Source: Pseudoalteromonas sp. Scap06 (lineage in GTDB: Bacteria; Pseudomonadota; Gammaproteobacteria; Enterobacterales; Alteromonadaceae). From it: DNA of 64,000 nt. The notes under the pieces are model-generated. The model was not told where the DNA came from. It made no database searches and saw nothing but the letters and a program-made list of their open reading frames with translations. Every line of letters starts with the position of its first letter. Position 1 is the first letter of the stretch. The translations under genes were made by a program, and so were the position numbers. This document shows positions 46,307 through 54,281 of this stretch, piece after piece. The stretch covers positions 1,356,501-1,420,500 of the forward strand of contig NZ_CP041330.1 of the NCBI RefSeq assembly GCF_013394165.1, written 5' to 3'.

Positions 46307-47504
46307 TACAATTACCGCTTTACTTGTTGCGTTAGGGGTTTCTGCACCCTTATCGGCAGTAGAACTACAGCCTGGCAGTGTAATGACTAAAGATGGCGCA
46401 GAAATTACGCCAATGCTGCAGCTTGGTGTAAGTAGTAACGACAACTTTTTTATGACGCCGTCGGCCACACAAACACGTTTAATATGGAATATAGCGCCCA
46501 GTTTAAACGCATTAATTGAAAATGGCCCGGATAGTTATAAATTTGATATAGCATCAAGCACGTCGTTTCATAATAAAGACACTACAGATAATTTTACTCA
46601 AGTTAATCTAGGTGCTGGTGTGCATAAAGAGTTTACTAGCCAACACCGATTAGATATAACTGGTGACGCCGATTGGTTATATGAGCCTCGTGGTGGCGGA
46701 TTAACTGAAGGGCAGGGCAGTGCGTTAGATGAGCTTGTAAATTATCAACAACAAAACCTAACGGCTCGCTATGAGTATGGCGCACAAAGCTCTAAAGCAA
46801 TGCTTGCTATAACCGCAGGTTATTATAATAAAAATTACCAAAACTTTACGGCCATATCCCAATTTCGTGATTACGACAAACCAATGCTCTCAGTTACTGG
46901 TTACTATAATACCCAAGCTGGTACCCGTGCCTTTTTAGAGGTTAAGCAAGAAAACTACCAGTACGATGTAATTGATTCAAACGGTATTTCCCGTGATTCA
47001 AATGACGTTAAAGTATTATTAGGTATGGAGTGGGAAGCAACAGCGGTTACTACTGGTTCGTTTAAAGTGGGTTACCAAAATAAAGACTTTGAGTCGAACT
47101 TGCGTGATAACTTTAGTGGCTTAAGTTGGGAAGCGGCTGCAGTTTGGAAGCCATTGACTTATTCAACCTTGCAACTAGTTACTAGCCGCGCGGCTAAAGA
47201 TCCACTACTTTCAGGCGATTACATTCGCGAAAGTGTTTACGGTGCAACCTGGCAACATGACTGGAGAGAATATTTAAGCTCGGTAGTAAGCGCTAATTAC
47301 GTTGAACAACAGTACTCAGGTAACTTTAACCGTAAAGACAAAGTTAAAAATGTTCGCTTAGGCTTAAATTATTTAGCCAATAGCTTTGGCGTGGTAACCG
47401 GGTATGTTGATTTTATTGATCGTAATTCAACTCAAGCTGATATTGAATTTGACCGTGTTATTGTTGGCCTTAACTTTACATTTGCATTAAAGGGTAATGA
47501 ATGA
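46290..47504 (+). CDS. Outer-membrane beta-barrel protein of the polysaccharide exporter (BBP2-like)
   Basis: The 404-residue protein has a signal peptide (TITALLVALGVSAPLSA). After it come amphipathic strands with alternating aromatic residues, for example YKFDIASSTSFHNKDTTDNF and KAMLAITAGYYNKNYQNF. It ends with IVGLNFTFALKGNE, as outer-membrane barrels of the putative-porin-2 class do. I keep the GTG at 46290, which has TAAGGGA 7 bp upstream; the ATG at 46296 is an alternative. It overlaps the OPX gene by 4 bp (ATGA). A role as the outer-membrane channel for the polymer is inferred from this coupling. Confidence 0.82.
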   Translation: MKMRTNTITALLVALGVSAPLSAVELQPGSVMTKDGAEITPMLQLGVSSNDNFFMTPSATQTRLIWNIAPSLNALIENGPDSYKFDIASSTSFHNKDTTDNFTQVNLGAGVHKEFTSQHRLDITGDADWLYEPRGGGLTEGQGSALDELVNYQQQNLTARYEYGAQSSKAMLAITAGYYNKNYQNFTAISQFRDYDKPMLSVTGYYNTQAGTRAFLEVKQENYQYDVIDSNGISRDSNDVKVLLGMEWEATAVTTGSFKVGYQNKDFESNLRDNFSGLSWEAAAVWKPLTYSTLQLVTSRAAKDPLLSGDYIRESVYGATWQHDWREYLSSVVSANYVEQQYSGNFNRKDKVKNVRLGLNYLANSFGVVTGYVDFIDRNSTQADIEFDRVIVGLNFTFALKGNE

Positions 47505-48022
47505 AGGTTAAAATTTTAGTTTGCCTAATATTATTATTCAGCTTTGGTAGTTTTGCGAGTGACTCGCAAAACTACATATTAGGCGCAGGCGACAAAATAG
47601 AAATTAAAGTGTTTGGTCAGCCTGATTTAGACGTAACCTCACTGCTTGGTAATAGCGGTGAGATTAACTACCCGTTTTTAGGAAAGGTTAAGCTTGTTGG
47701 GTTAAGCGTTTCGCAAGTTGAACAAACAATAATTAGTGGTTTACAGCCTGATTATTTAGTTAACCCTAATGTGTACGCGCAAGTGGTAGAATACCGCCCT
47801 TTTTACATACATGGTGAAGTTAAAAAGCCAGGTGGTTACCCTTACCAGCCAGCTATGACGGTAAACCAAGCGATAGCTCTTGCCGGTGGATTAACCGAGC
47901 GCGCCTCAGTTGATAAAATATTTATTTTTAAAGAGCAAACCAAACAGCAGCAACAAAAAGGTAGTTTAAATAGCCAAATTGCAGCGGGTGACACCATAAA
48001 AATAGAGCAACGCTTGTTTTAA
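47501..48022 (+). CDS. Short polysaccharide export protein (OPX/Wza family)
   Basis: The 173-residue protein has a signal peptide ending FGSFAS, then the poly-export domain (YILGAGDKIEIKVFGQPDLD) and one SLBB-like domain (FYIHGEVKKPGGYPYQPAMT, then VNQAIALAGGLTERA). There is no lipobox cysteine and no C-terminal outer-membrane helix, so it is about half the size of E. coli Wza. It therefore looks like a short OPX class acting in the periplasm together with a separate outer-membrane barrel. It precedes wzc by 24 bp. Confidence 0.9.
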   Translation: MKVKILVCLILLFSFGSFASDSQNYILGAGDKIEIKVFGQPDLDVTSLLGNSGEINYPFLGKVKLVGLSVSQVEQTIISGLQPDYLVNPNVYAQVVEYRPFYIHGEVKKPGGYPYQPAMTVNQAIALAGGLTERASVDKIFIFKEQTKQQQQKGSLNSQIAAGDTIKIEQRLF

Positions 48023-48046
48023 GCGGTTTAAGGCAGTAATAACAAA

Positions 48047-50254
48047 ATGAATACACACTCTGAAAAAACTAGCAACAACGAGGAAGTTATTGATTTAGGT
48101 GCTTATCTTAATGTTATTAAGCAAAGTAAATGGAAAATTTTAGGTTTTGCTATTGTAGTTACATTACTAACTATAATGGTTGCTTTAACTTTGGTGCCTA
48201 AGTATGTAGCCACAGCTACTTTATTAATTGAGTCGGAGCAAACCAAGGCTGTAAGCTTTGATGAAATATATGGCTTAGACTCTACAAAAAAAGAATATTA
48301 CTTAACCCAGTTTGAAGTAATTAAGTCAAACAGCATTGCTCGTGAGGTAATTACTAAGCTTAATTTAAAAGAACACACTGACTTTATTGCTAAACCTTCG
48401 CTTACAGGTGAGTTAAAAGGTATGGTTAAGCAGCTGTTACCTTTTTTAAATAAAAAAGAAGGCTCTGTTCTTAGCGAAGAAGAGCAAGCAGAGCGAGAAA
48501 TGCTAGGTCTGCTTGCTGCATTCAAATCGCGTTTGAGTGTCTCTCCTATAATGAAAACGCAATTAGTGCGTGTAAGTTTTGAGTCGAGCGACCCTAAGTT
48601 AGCAGCTTTAGTGGCAAATACGGTCGGTGAAGTTTACATAGAAAGCCAAATGCGCGCTAAAATGGGAATAACCCAGCAGGCATCTAGCTGGTTAAACACG
48701 CGTTTATCTGAATTGCGTATACAACTAGATAGCTCTGAAGTGCGTTTACAAGCTTACCGAGAAGCGCAAAAGCTGGTTGATATAGAGGGTATTGCTGGGC
48801 TTGTTACTCAAGAGCTTGAGCAAATTTCAAAGCAGTTAGTTGATGCTCGTGCGACTAAAAATAATCTTGAAAGCATTAACCGTGTAATTAACGAATATGG
48901 CAACGATAACATAGAGCTACTTGGTAGCATGCCCGAAATTACATCACACCGTGTTGTACAAGATGTTAAACGCGAAGTTGTATTGGTTGAGCGAAAAGTA
49001 AGTGAGCTTGGTGAGATTTACGGCCCTAAACACCCAAAAATGATTTCAGCTAAATCTGAACTTGCTACAGTTAAAACTAACCTTAACAAGCAAATTAAAG
49101 GCTTAATTACCGGTATTGAAAAAGAGCTAAATAGAACAACGCGAACTGTAAATGCGCTTGAGCGCGATTTAGCTAAAATTCGTGCTGAATATCAAGATAT
49201 TACCCGTAAAGAAACCCAATATAACCAACTAAAGCGTGAAGTTGAGACAAACCGTAATATTTTTAATACCTTTTTGTCACGCTCTAAAGAAACCGAAGTA
49301 ACTAGTGACTTTAGCTCAGCTGCAGCTCGTTTTACAGACCGTGCTTATGCTCCAAAAGACCCAAGCAAACCTAACAAAAAGCTAATTGTTATTTTAGCCT
49401 TTGTTGCTAGTTTTGGTTTTGCAGTAGTAATGACTTTTGTTTTTGATGCCTTAAACGACACAGTTAAAAATAAAAATGATGTAGAAAATAAACTCGCTCA
49501 ACGTATGTTAGGGTTATTACCGCATGTTGCGGTACCTAAAAAGAGCTATTTTCCGATCCATGCTTATTTAGAGGATACCTATCGTCGTTTTGCCGAATCG
49601 GTACGCACCTTCCGCACTAGTTTGTTGTTAACTCATCTTGACCGAGCGCATCAAGTTATTGCTGTTACCTCTACTTCACCAGGAGAGGGTAAAACGACCA
49701 CCTCTGCTAATTTAGCGATGTCGTTGGCACAAATGGGTAAGGTATTATTAATTGATGCAGATTTACGTAAACCAACGTTAGCTAAACGATTTGATATACC
49801 GGTATTTCACCCAGGTTTAAGTAATTTAATGATAGGCACTGAACAATTAGCGGAGTGTGTTCATGTTGATACGCAATCGGGTGTTACAATTATGCCGAGC
49901 GGACAAATACCGTCGAATCCACTTGAGCTATTATCAAATCCACGCTTTGCTGAGTTACTGAGCGATTTAAAAGCGCAGTACGACCATATTATTGTTGATA
50001 CACCGCCTACACAAGCTGTGAGCGATGCATTGGTAATTGCGCAAAGTGTAGATTCGGTAGTTTATGTTGTTAAATCTGATATTACCCGTATTAAACCAAT
50101 TACAGCGGGCCTTGAACGTTTATTTGAAGTAAAAGCGCACGTTGCCGGTGTGGTACTTAATAAGGTCGATATGAGTAAATCTAAAGATGAGCATAGCCAT
50201 GGCTACTATGATTATTACGATTACTCACAGCAACCTGAAAAGCCACAAGCGTAA
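48047..50254 (+). CDS. wzc: Wzc-type polysaccharide copolymerase and tyrosine autokinase
   Basis: The 735-residue protein has an N-terminal Wzz domain with a first membrane helix (about 30-52), a long periplasmic coiled coil (about 210-400) and the Pro-rich DPSKPNKKLIVIL leading to the second helix (about 445-465). The BY-kinase domain follows with Walker A TSTSPGEGKTTTSANLAMSL (about 545), Walker A' LLIDADLRKPTLAKRF and Walker B HIIVDTPP. The C-terminus has a tyrosine cluster, HGYYDYYDYSQ. Wzc controls polymer length and export through cycles of tyrosine phosphorylation. Confidence 0.95.
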   Translation: MNTHSEKTSNNEEVIDLGAYLNVIKQSKWKILGFAIVVTLLTIMVALTLVPKYVATATLLIESEQTKAVSFDEIYGLDSTKKEYYLTQFEVIKSNSIAREVITKLNLKEHTDFIAKPSLTGELKGMVKQLLPFLNKKEGSVLSEEEQAEREMLGLLAAFKSRLSVSPIMKTQLVRVSFESSDPKLAALVANTVGEVYIESQMRAKMGITQQASSWLNTRLSELRIQLDSSEVRLQAYREAQKLVDIEGIAGLVTQELEQISKQLVDARATKNNLESINRVINEYGNDNIELLGSMPEITSHRVVQDVKREVVLVERKVSELGEIYGPKHPKMISAKSELATVKTNLNKQIKGLITGIEKELNRTTRTVNALERDLAKIRAEYQDITRKETQYNQLKREVETNRNIFNTFLSRSKETEVTSDFSSAAARFTDRAYAPKDPSKPNKKLIVILAFVASFGFAVVMTFVFDALNDTVKNKNDVENKLAQRMLGLLPHVAVPKKSYFPIHAYLEDTYRRFAESVRTFRTSLLLTHLDRAHQVIAVTSTSPGEGKTTTSANLAMSLAQMGKVLLIDADLRKPTLAKRFDIPVFHPGLSNLMIGTEQLAECVHVDTQSGVTIMPSGQIPSNPLELLSNPRFAELLSDLKAQYDHIIVDTPPTQAVSDALVIAQSVDSVVYVVKSDITRIKPITAGLERLFEVKAHVAGVVLNKVDMSKSKDEHSHGYYDYYDYSQQPEKPQA

Positions 50255-50266
50255 CTAAGTTAGTTT

Positions 50267-50995
50267 ATGATTGATATTCATACGCATATTTTGCCGAGTA
50301 TTGATGATGGCGCTAAAGATTTAACAGAGTCTTTAGCGCTTTTAAAATTGGCTGAAAACGATGGTATTACGCATATGGTAGCAACGCCGCATATACATGT
50401 AGGCCGCTTTAATAATTCGATTTCTGTTATTAATGATAATTTGGCAAACTTACAACAAAATGCAAAAAATGAAGGGATTAATGTAAAATTAGCTGCCGCT
50501 GCTGAAGTACGTTTAGACGTAGAACTTATGGCAATGGTGATGGCTAATAAATTGCCTTTTATTGGTGAAATAGTAGGCAAAAATGTGCTGTTATTAGAGT
50601 TACCGCATTCACATATGCCGCAAGGCTACGATAAGTTTATTCAGTGGCTCGCCAAACAAAATATACGCGTTATTATTCCGCACCCAGAGCGTAATCGCGA
50701 TATTCAGTCAAACCTTTATTACATTGAACACTTAAAGCAGTTAGGCTGCGACTTTCAGTTAACGGCATCGAGTATTGAAGGTGAGTGGGGAGAAAGCGCA
50801 CAAACTATAGCGTTACAAATGTTAAAAGATGGGTTAGTAAACTATGTTGCCTCTGATGCTCATTCAGTAAAACGTCGACCGCCTATTTTAAGCCAAGCTA
50901 GAAAAACAGTAGCGCAATTATTAGGTGAAGAGCAGGCCACAACGCTTTTTGTAACTAACCCGCTGCAACTAACCGAGTGTTTATTTAATGACTAA
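50267..50995 (+). CDS. PHP-type protein tyrosine phosphatase (CpsB/YwqE family)
   Basis: The 242-residue protein has the PHP metal-binding motifs MIDIHTHILPSIDDGAKD, ATPHIH, PHPERNRDI and VASDAHSVKRRPP, matching CpsB/CapC/YwqE. These manganese-dependent phosphatases remove phosphate from the tyrosine tail of the BY-kinase, here Wzc just upstream. The type is common in Gram-positives; here it replaces the low-molecular-weight phosphatase Wzb of E. coli. It overlaps the next gene by 8 bp. Confidence 0.94.
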   Translation: MIDIHTHILPSIDDGAKDLTESLALLKLAENDGITHMVATPHIHVGRFNNSISVINDNLANLQQNAKNEGINVKLAAAAEVRLDVELMAMVMANKLPFIGEIVGKNVLLLELPHSHMPQGYDKFIQWLAKQNIRVIIPHPERNRDIQSNLYYIEHLKQLGCDFQLTASSIEGEWGESAQTIALQMLKDGLVNYVASDAHSVKRRPPILSQARKTVAQLLGEEQATTLFVTNPLQLTECLFND

Positions 50996-51701
50996 ATTAA
51001 ACATGTTCAAGGTAGTGCCTGCTGTTATTTTAGCCATGATAGTACTTGTTATTGCTTATACAAGTATGCAAAGTATGCGCGCAAATGCGTGGTACTTTAA
51101 TGCCCTAAATATTGTGCAAGAGTCCGGTGGCGCTTTGTCTGGCTCATCGCTTCAGGCAGCAGAAAATGCGATTACCTTGGCTACTAATATGGACCCTGAG
51201 CATCCTCATTATTGGCACTTTTTAGCCCATATAAAAATGCTAGGTTTAGCCGGTATTGATACAACATCAATTGAGCAAACCGAACATACTCAGCAAACAT
51301 ATCAACAAGCTGAGCAAGCGTTGTTAAAGTCGGTTGAGTTAAGGCAAACTTGGGCACTAACCTGGATAAGCTTGGCGCAAGTTGTCAGCTATCAAGAGGG
51401 GCCTACCGAGCGGGTATATAATTATATTCAGCAAGCTAAAAAAGTTGGCCCATATAAGTTAGATGTTCACTTAGGTATTATTCAAATTGTGTTAATGCAC
51501 TGGAATGAACTACCCCCCATCTACAAAGCCCTTTATGTGAACGAGCTTAAATTAGCCTCTAAATATGGTTATAAATTTAATAAAATTTTTAGCATGGCTA
51601 AAGAAATGAACCGTTTACCAATTGTGTGTTTATCGCTTCAATTTGGAACTCATTTTGAGGCGGTTAGAGGCAGTTGGATGTTTAATAAATACTGTGGTTA
51701 A
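50988..51701 (+). CDS. VpsP-like polysaccharide biosynthesis protein
   Basis: The 237-residue protein has an N-terminal membrane anchor (about 8-28) and a periplasmic, TPR-like helical part. Relevant pieces are AENAITLATNMDPEHPHYWH, QQAEQALLKSVELRQTWALT and a C-terminal motif FGTHFEAVRGSWMFNKYCG. It resembles VpsP-type proteins found next to Wzc in Vibrio and Shewanella exopolysaccharide loci. Its job is unknown; a scaffold role in the envelope complex is possible. It overlaps the phosphatase gene and is the last gene of the locus. Confidence 0.78.
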   Translation: MTKLNMFKVVPAVILAMIVLVIAYTSMQSMRANAWYFNALNIVQESGGALSGSSLQAAENAITLATNMDPEHPHYWHFLAHIKMLGLAGIDTTSIEQTEHTQQTYQQAEQALLKSVELRQTWALTWISLAQVVSYQEGPTERVYNYIQQAKKVGPYKLDVHLGIIQIVLMHWNELPPIYKALYVNELKLASKYGYKFNKIFSMAKEMNRLPIVCLSLQFGTHFEAVRGSWMFNKYCG

Positions 51702-51786
51702 AAAAATAAAGGGGCTAGGGATTAGGTGGTAGGTTTTAGGCTTATCCTCGAAACCCGACTACCAAAACATGAAGTTTAACTTCTGT

Positions 51787-52229
51787 AATCACAGCACTTC
51801 TTAGTTTTCTTTGTACATAATTTCCTGAAAATCTTATTGCACTGAGAGAAGCGAATGAGGAGTAAATGAGAAAACATTAACGATTAAGACCCTTATTAAT
51901 GAAAGCTTTCTGTTTTTATCACTTCCTCTAAAGCGCAGCGTCTCTTAGCCCTCTCTGTGCATAAATTCTTTAATGATCTAATTGCACTGAGAGAAGCGAA
52001 TGAGGAGTAAATGAGGAAACATTAACGATTAAGCCCCTTATTAATGAAAGCTTTCTGTTTTTATCACTTCCTCTAAAGCGCAGCGTCTCTTAGCCCTCTT
52101 TGTGTATAATTTTCTTAAAGATCTAATTGAACTGAGAGAAGGGAATGAGAAATAAATGAGAAAATAAAGCCACTAACCTAAGTGATTAATTTTTTTTCAC
52201 CACTTCCCAAAGCGTAGCGTCTCATTGCT
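51787..52229. repeat. Tandem array of a 145-bp palindromic element
   Basis: Units begin near 51787, 51931 and 52076, with a truncated fourth at 52210. Units 2 and 3 start AAGCGCAGCGTCTCTTAGCC and are nearly identical across 145 bp. Unit 1 is diverged at its left end but shares GAGAGAAGCGAATGAGGAG and CATTAACGATTAAG. Each core can fold because CTCTCTGTGCA mirrors TGCACTGAGAG. Single related copies lie at 4783 and 23332. Confidence 0.9.
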
Positions 52230-52355
52230 AAAACCTAAAACCTAAAACCTAAAACCTAAAACCTAAAACCTAAAACCTAAAACCTAAAACCTAAAACCTA
52301 AAACCTAAAACCTAAAACCTAAAACCTAAAACCTAAAACCTAAAACCTAAAACCT
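52230..52355. repeat. Heptanucleotide tandem repeat, 18 perfect copies of AAAACCT
   Basis: Eighteen uninterrupted copies of AAAACCT fill 126 bp exactly. The unit is not a multiple of three and the region is non-coding. One reversed copy (AGGTTTT, within TAGGTTTTAGG) lies at 51730-51740 on the far side of the 145-bp array. Confidence 0.98.
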
Positions 52356-52365
52356 GTTTTAAAGA

Positions 52366-52402
52366 CAAAAAAAGACCCAGAGCTATAAGGAACTCTGGGT
52401 TA
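52366..52402 (-). terminator. Leftward intrinsic terminator (rsmF 3' side or small RNA)
   Basis: On the minus strand ACCCAGAG and CTCTGGGT form an 8-bp stem with a 10-nt loop, followed by CTTTTTTTG. It lies about 175 bp beyond the rsmF stop, which leaves a long 3' UTR or an independent short transcript. Confidence 0.8.
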
Positions 52403-52500
52403 TAGAGGGGCTCATATGTGAGCCCTGCGCTAACTAAAGACACTTTCAGATTCTTAGGGAGAAGAAGAAAGTTATTTAAGTATAGTCAAAAGCTTCAAAA
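52366..52500 (-). ncRNA. Possible small RNA or rsmF 3' UTR element
   Basis: Reading leftward from about 52500 there is a TATACT box near 52483, then a CU-rich segment (CTTTCTTCTTCTCCCTAAG). A hairpin follows (GGGCTCA with TGAGCCC, 52408-52425), and then the U-tailed terminator hairpin. The series of single-stranded CU-rich stretch plus two hairpins is what many Hfq-type small RNAs look like. No family is recognised and no expression is known. Confidence 0.3.
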
Positions 52501-52576
52501 ATACACATTTTTGCTCATTTTTTATACTGTAATAATTACAGTGGGTTACAATTGTTATGCACACTTAAGTTAGAGT

Positions 52577-54028
52577 TTACTCCCAGTTTATTAACTGCGT
52601 GTTTTGCACCAAATCTCTAGGTAGTGAGTTTTTAACCTTATTTTTTTGCCATTTTCCTAAACCAATAGGGCAACCACATAAGGTTAGGATCACTTCGCCA
52701 GTTGCCTTAACAACTTCATCCAAACGAATGTCTTTGCCATTAAAGTAATCACTGGCCTGCTGATTGTTTAGTTCCAGTACATTGCTTTTACATTGCTTAC
52801 CAAATACGGTGGCAAATTCATGGGCGAGGCGCACGCCATTTTTATGAATAGCGCCTATCTGAATACCTAACCGCGCGTATTTTATTTTGTTTTGTATTGC
52901 TTCAAATTCATCTGGGAACAGCCAAAGCTCTTTGTCGCGTTGCATTAAAGTGCCTGGTAGACTCGTTAAACCAAATTGCTTTTTGAGAGAGCTCATAAAC
53001 GCACTTTGCTGTTTACTATCAAAATCAGTAAAGGGGAATGCGCCTTTTTTAACTTTTAGATTTTGGTTTTCGCAGCTGCTGTGTTTTTTAAATTTAGCAA
53101 TAAAAAAGCCTTCACTGTCGAAGGTTTGCGGCCAAACATGTAAGTAACCCTCGTCTGTAGTGGCTTTTTCGGCGCCAGGGAAAAGGTCATTTAAAGGCTC
53201 TGGCGCGATGTATTCGCCAAATTCTTCTAGCAATGCATCACACACTTGCTGGTTTTCGAGTGGGGTTAATGTACAGGTTGAATACACCAGCGTGCCGCCA
53301 GGTTTAAGTGCATAAAATGCACTTTTAATCAGCTCTTTTTGTACTTGGGCAATGGTAATGTTTGATTCGATAGACCAATTTTTTAGTGCATCGCTGTCTT
53401 TACGAACTGTGCCTTCACCCGAGCAGGGCGCATCAAGCAAAATACTATCAAAGCATTCAAACATATAATTACCAAATACCACGCCATCAAAATGCGATAA
53501 CGCACAATTACCAACACCCATGCGCTTTAGCGTGGCACTAAGTACTTTTAAGCGCGATGACGACAGCTCATTTGCAACCAATACACCTTGATTGTTCATT
53601 AGTGCAGCTAGTTGTGATGTTTTAGAACCCGGCGCAGAGGCCATATCGAGTACTGTGCTACTAGTTTGCAGGCTGTGCTTTAGTGCCATTGGCGGCAACA
53701 TTGAGCTTGCTTCTTGTACGTACATTGCGCCGCTTAAGTGTAAGTCGGTATTACCTAGCGCTAAATTTTGCTCTTCATCGTTTGGGCGCACTAGCCAAAA
53801 ACCTTCATCGCACCAGGGTATGGCAGTGAGTTGCCAATTTTTTTGAGCTGCGTGGCGTTTAAATTCTTCAACACTCATTTTTAATGTATTAACGCGAACA
53901 GACTTACGTAAAGGTCGACGACAGGCATTTAAAAAATCATCTAAGGTAAGGTGCTCAGGCAGATAAGTTTTTACGTCATCAATAAATTGCTCTGGAATAT
54001 AAGTGTTAGCGTCCACGATTTGGCTCAT
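52577..54028 (-). CDS. rsmF: 16S rRNA m5C1407 methyltransferase RsmF
   Basis: The 483-residue protein (start [20 protein letters not shown]) has an N-terminal RNA-binding part with [12 protein letters not shown]. The Rossmann methyltransferase core has motif [18 protein letters not shown] (about 128), the [13 protein letters not shown] motif (about 199) and the catalytic Cys in [15 protein letters not shown] (about 250). The C-terminal part after about residue 320 is PUA-like. RsmF (YebU) methylates C1407 of 16S rRNA with S-adenosylmethionine. An in-frame start 30 bp upstream lacks conservation and is not used. It is divergent from prpR. Confidence 0.94.
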   Translation of the reverse strand: MSQIVDANTYIPEQFIDDVKTYLPEHLTLDDFLNACRRPLRKSVRVNTLKMSVEEFKRHAAQKNWQLTAIPWCDEGFWLVRPNDEEQNLALGNTDLHLSGAMYVQEASSMLPPMALKHSLQTSSTVLDMASAPGSKTSQLAALMNNQGVLVANELSSSRLKVLSATLKRMGVGNCALSHFDGVVFGNYMFECFDSILLDAPCSGEGTVRKDSDALKNWSIESNITIAQVQKELIKSAFYALKPGGTLVYSTCTLTPLENQQVCDALLEEFGEYIAPEPLNDLFPGAEKATTDEGYLHVWPQTFDSEGFFIAKFKKHSSCENQNLKVKKGAFPFTDFDSKQQSAFMSSLKKQFGLTSLPGTLMQRDKELWLFPDEFEAIQNKIKYARLGIQIGAIHKNGVRLAHEFATVFGKQCKSNVLELNNQQASDYFNGKDIRLDEVVKATGEVILTLCGCPIGLGKWQKNKVKNSLPRDLVQNTQLINWE

Positions 54029-54107
54029 ACAATAAAATTTAAAGCCGGATAATAGCATTTTTGACGATTTTTTTCAGTGTTAAAGCCGAAATAGTAGCAC
54101 TTTGAAA

Positions 54108-54117
54108 GTGTCGACAC
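54108..54117. promoter_or_regulatory. TGTCGACA operator-like palindrome 1
   Basis: GTGTCGACAC is a perfect 10-bp palindrome, the farthest of three such sites from prpR and about 80 bp upstream of the rsmF start. It may affect both promoters. Confidence 0.6.
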
Positions 54118-54171
54118 CTTATTATGAAAAACGCATTTAATACTAAAAATTATTATACTTTTAGCTAATGC

Positions 54172-54179
54172 TGTCGACA
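54172..54179. promoter_or_regulatory. TGTCGACA operator-like palindrome 2
   Basis: TGTCGACA, in the context GCTGTCGACAAT, has its centre 63 bp from the first site, about six helical turns. This places both on the same DNA face. Confidence 0.65.
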
Positions 54180-54256
54180 ATTTGATGGTTTTTTACTCAT
54201 TCTTAGTGCTTTTAGGGTTGACACTGTTAGCTAATAAGCACATAGTTAACCCATAA

Positions 54257-54268
54257 ATTGTCGACAAT
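54257..54268. promoter_or_regulatory. TGTCGACA operator-like palindrome 3 (best match)
   Basis: ATTGTCGACAAT is a perfect 12-bp palindrome ending 13 bp before the GntR regulator start. The symmetric form and position fit autoregulation by the FadR-subfamily protein encoded next to it. Confidence 0.75.
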
Positions 54269-54281
54269 ATAAAAATACTTT

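Larger units (their letters stand above)
51702..52576. other. 875-bp convergent intergenic region, repeat-rich
   Basis: This gap between vpsP-like and rsmF contains, in order: a GC-rich string with one TAGGTTTTAGG (51715-51770), about three 145-bp tandem units (51787-52209) with a truncated fourth (52210-52229), 18 copies of a heptanucleotide (52230-52355), a leftward terminator and a second hairpin, and an AT-rich stretch with a 17-bp palindrome ACTGTAATAATTACAGT (52527-52543). I see no protein-coding gene. Confidence 0.85.

Noticed and set aside
51787..52355. CRISPR array
   Set aside because: Units are 145 bp and 7 bp, contiguous, with no unique spacers and no cas genes.
52230..52355. Telomere or eukaryotic contamination
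   Set aside because: The array is embedded between bacterial genes and its unit, AGGTTTT on one strand, is not a standard telomere unit; the resemblance is by chance.
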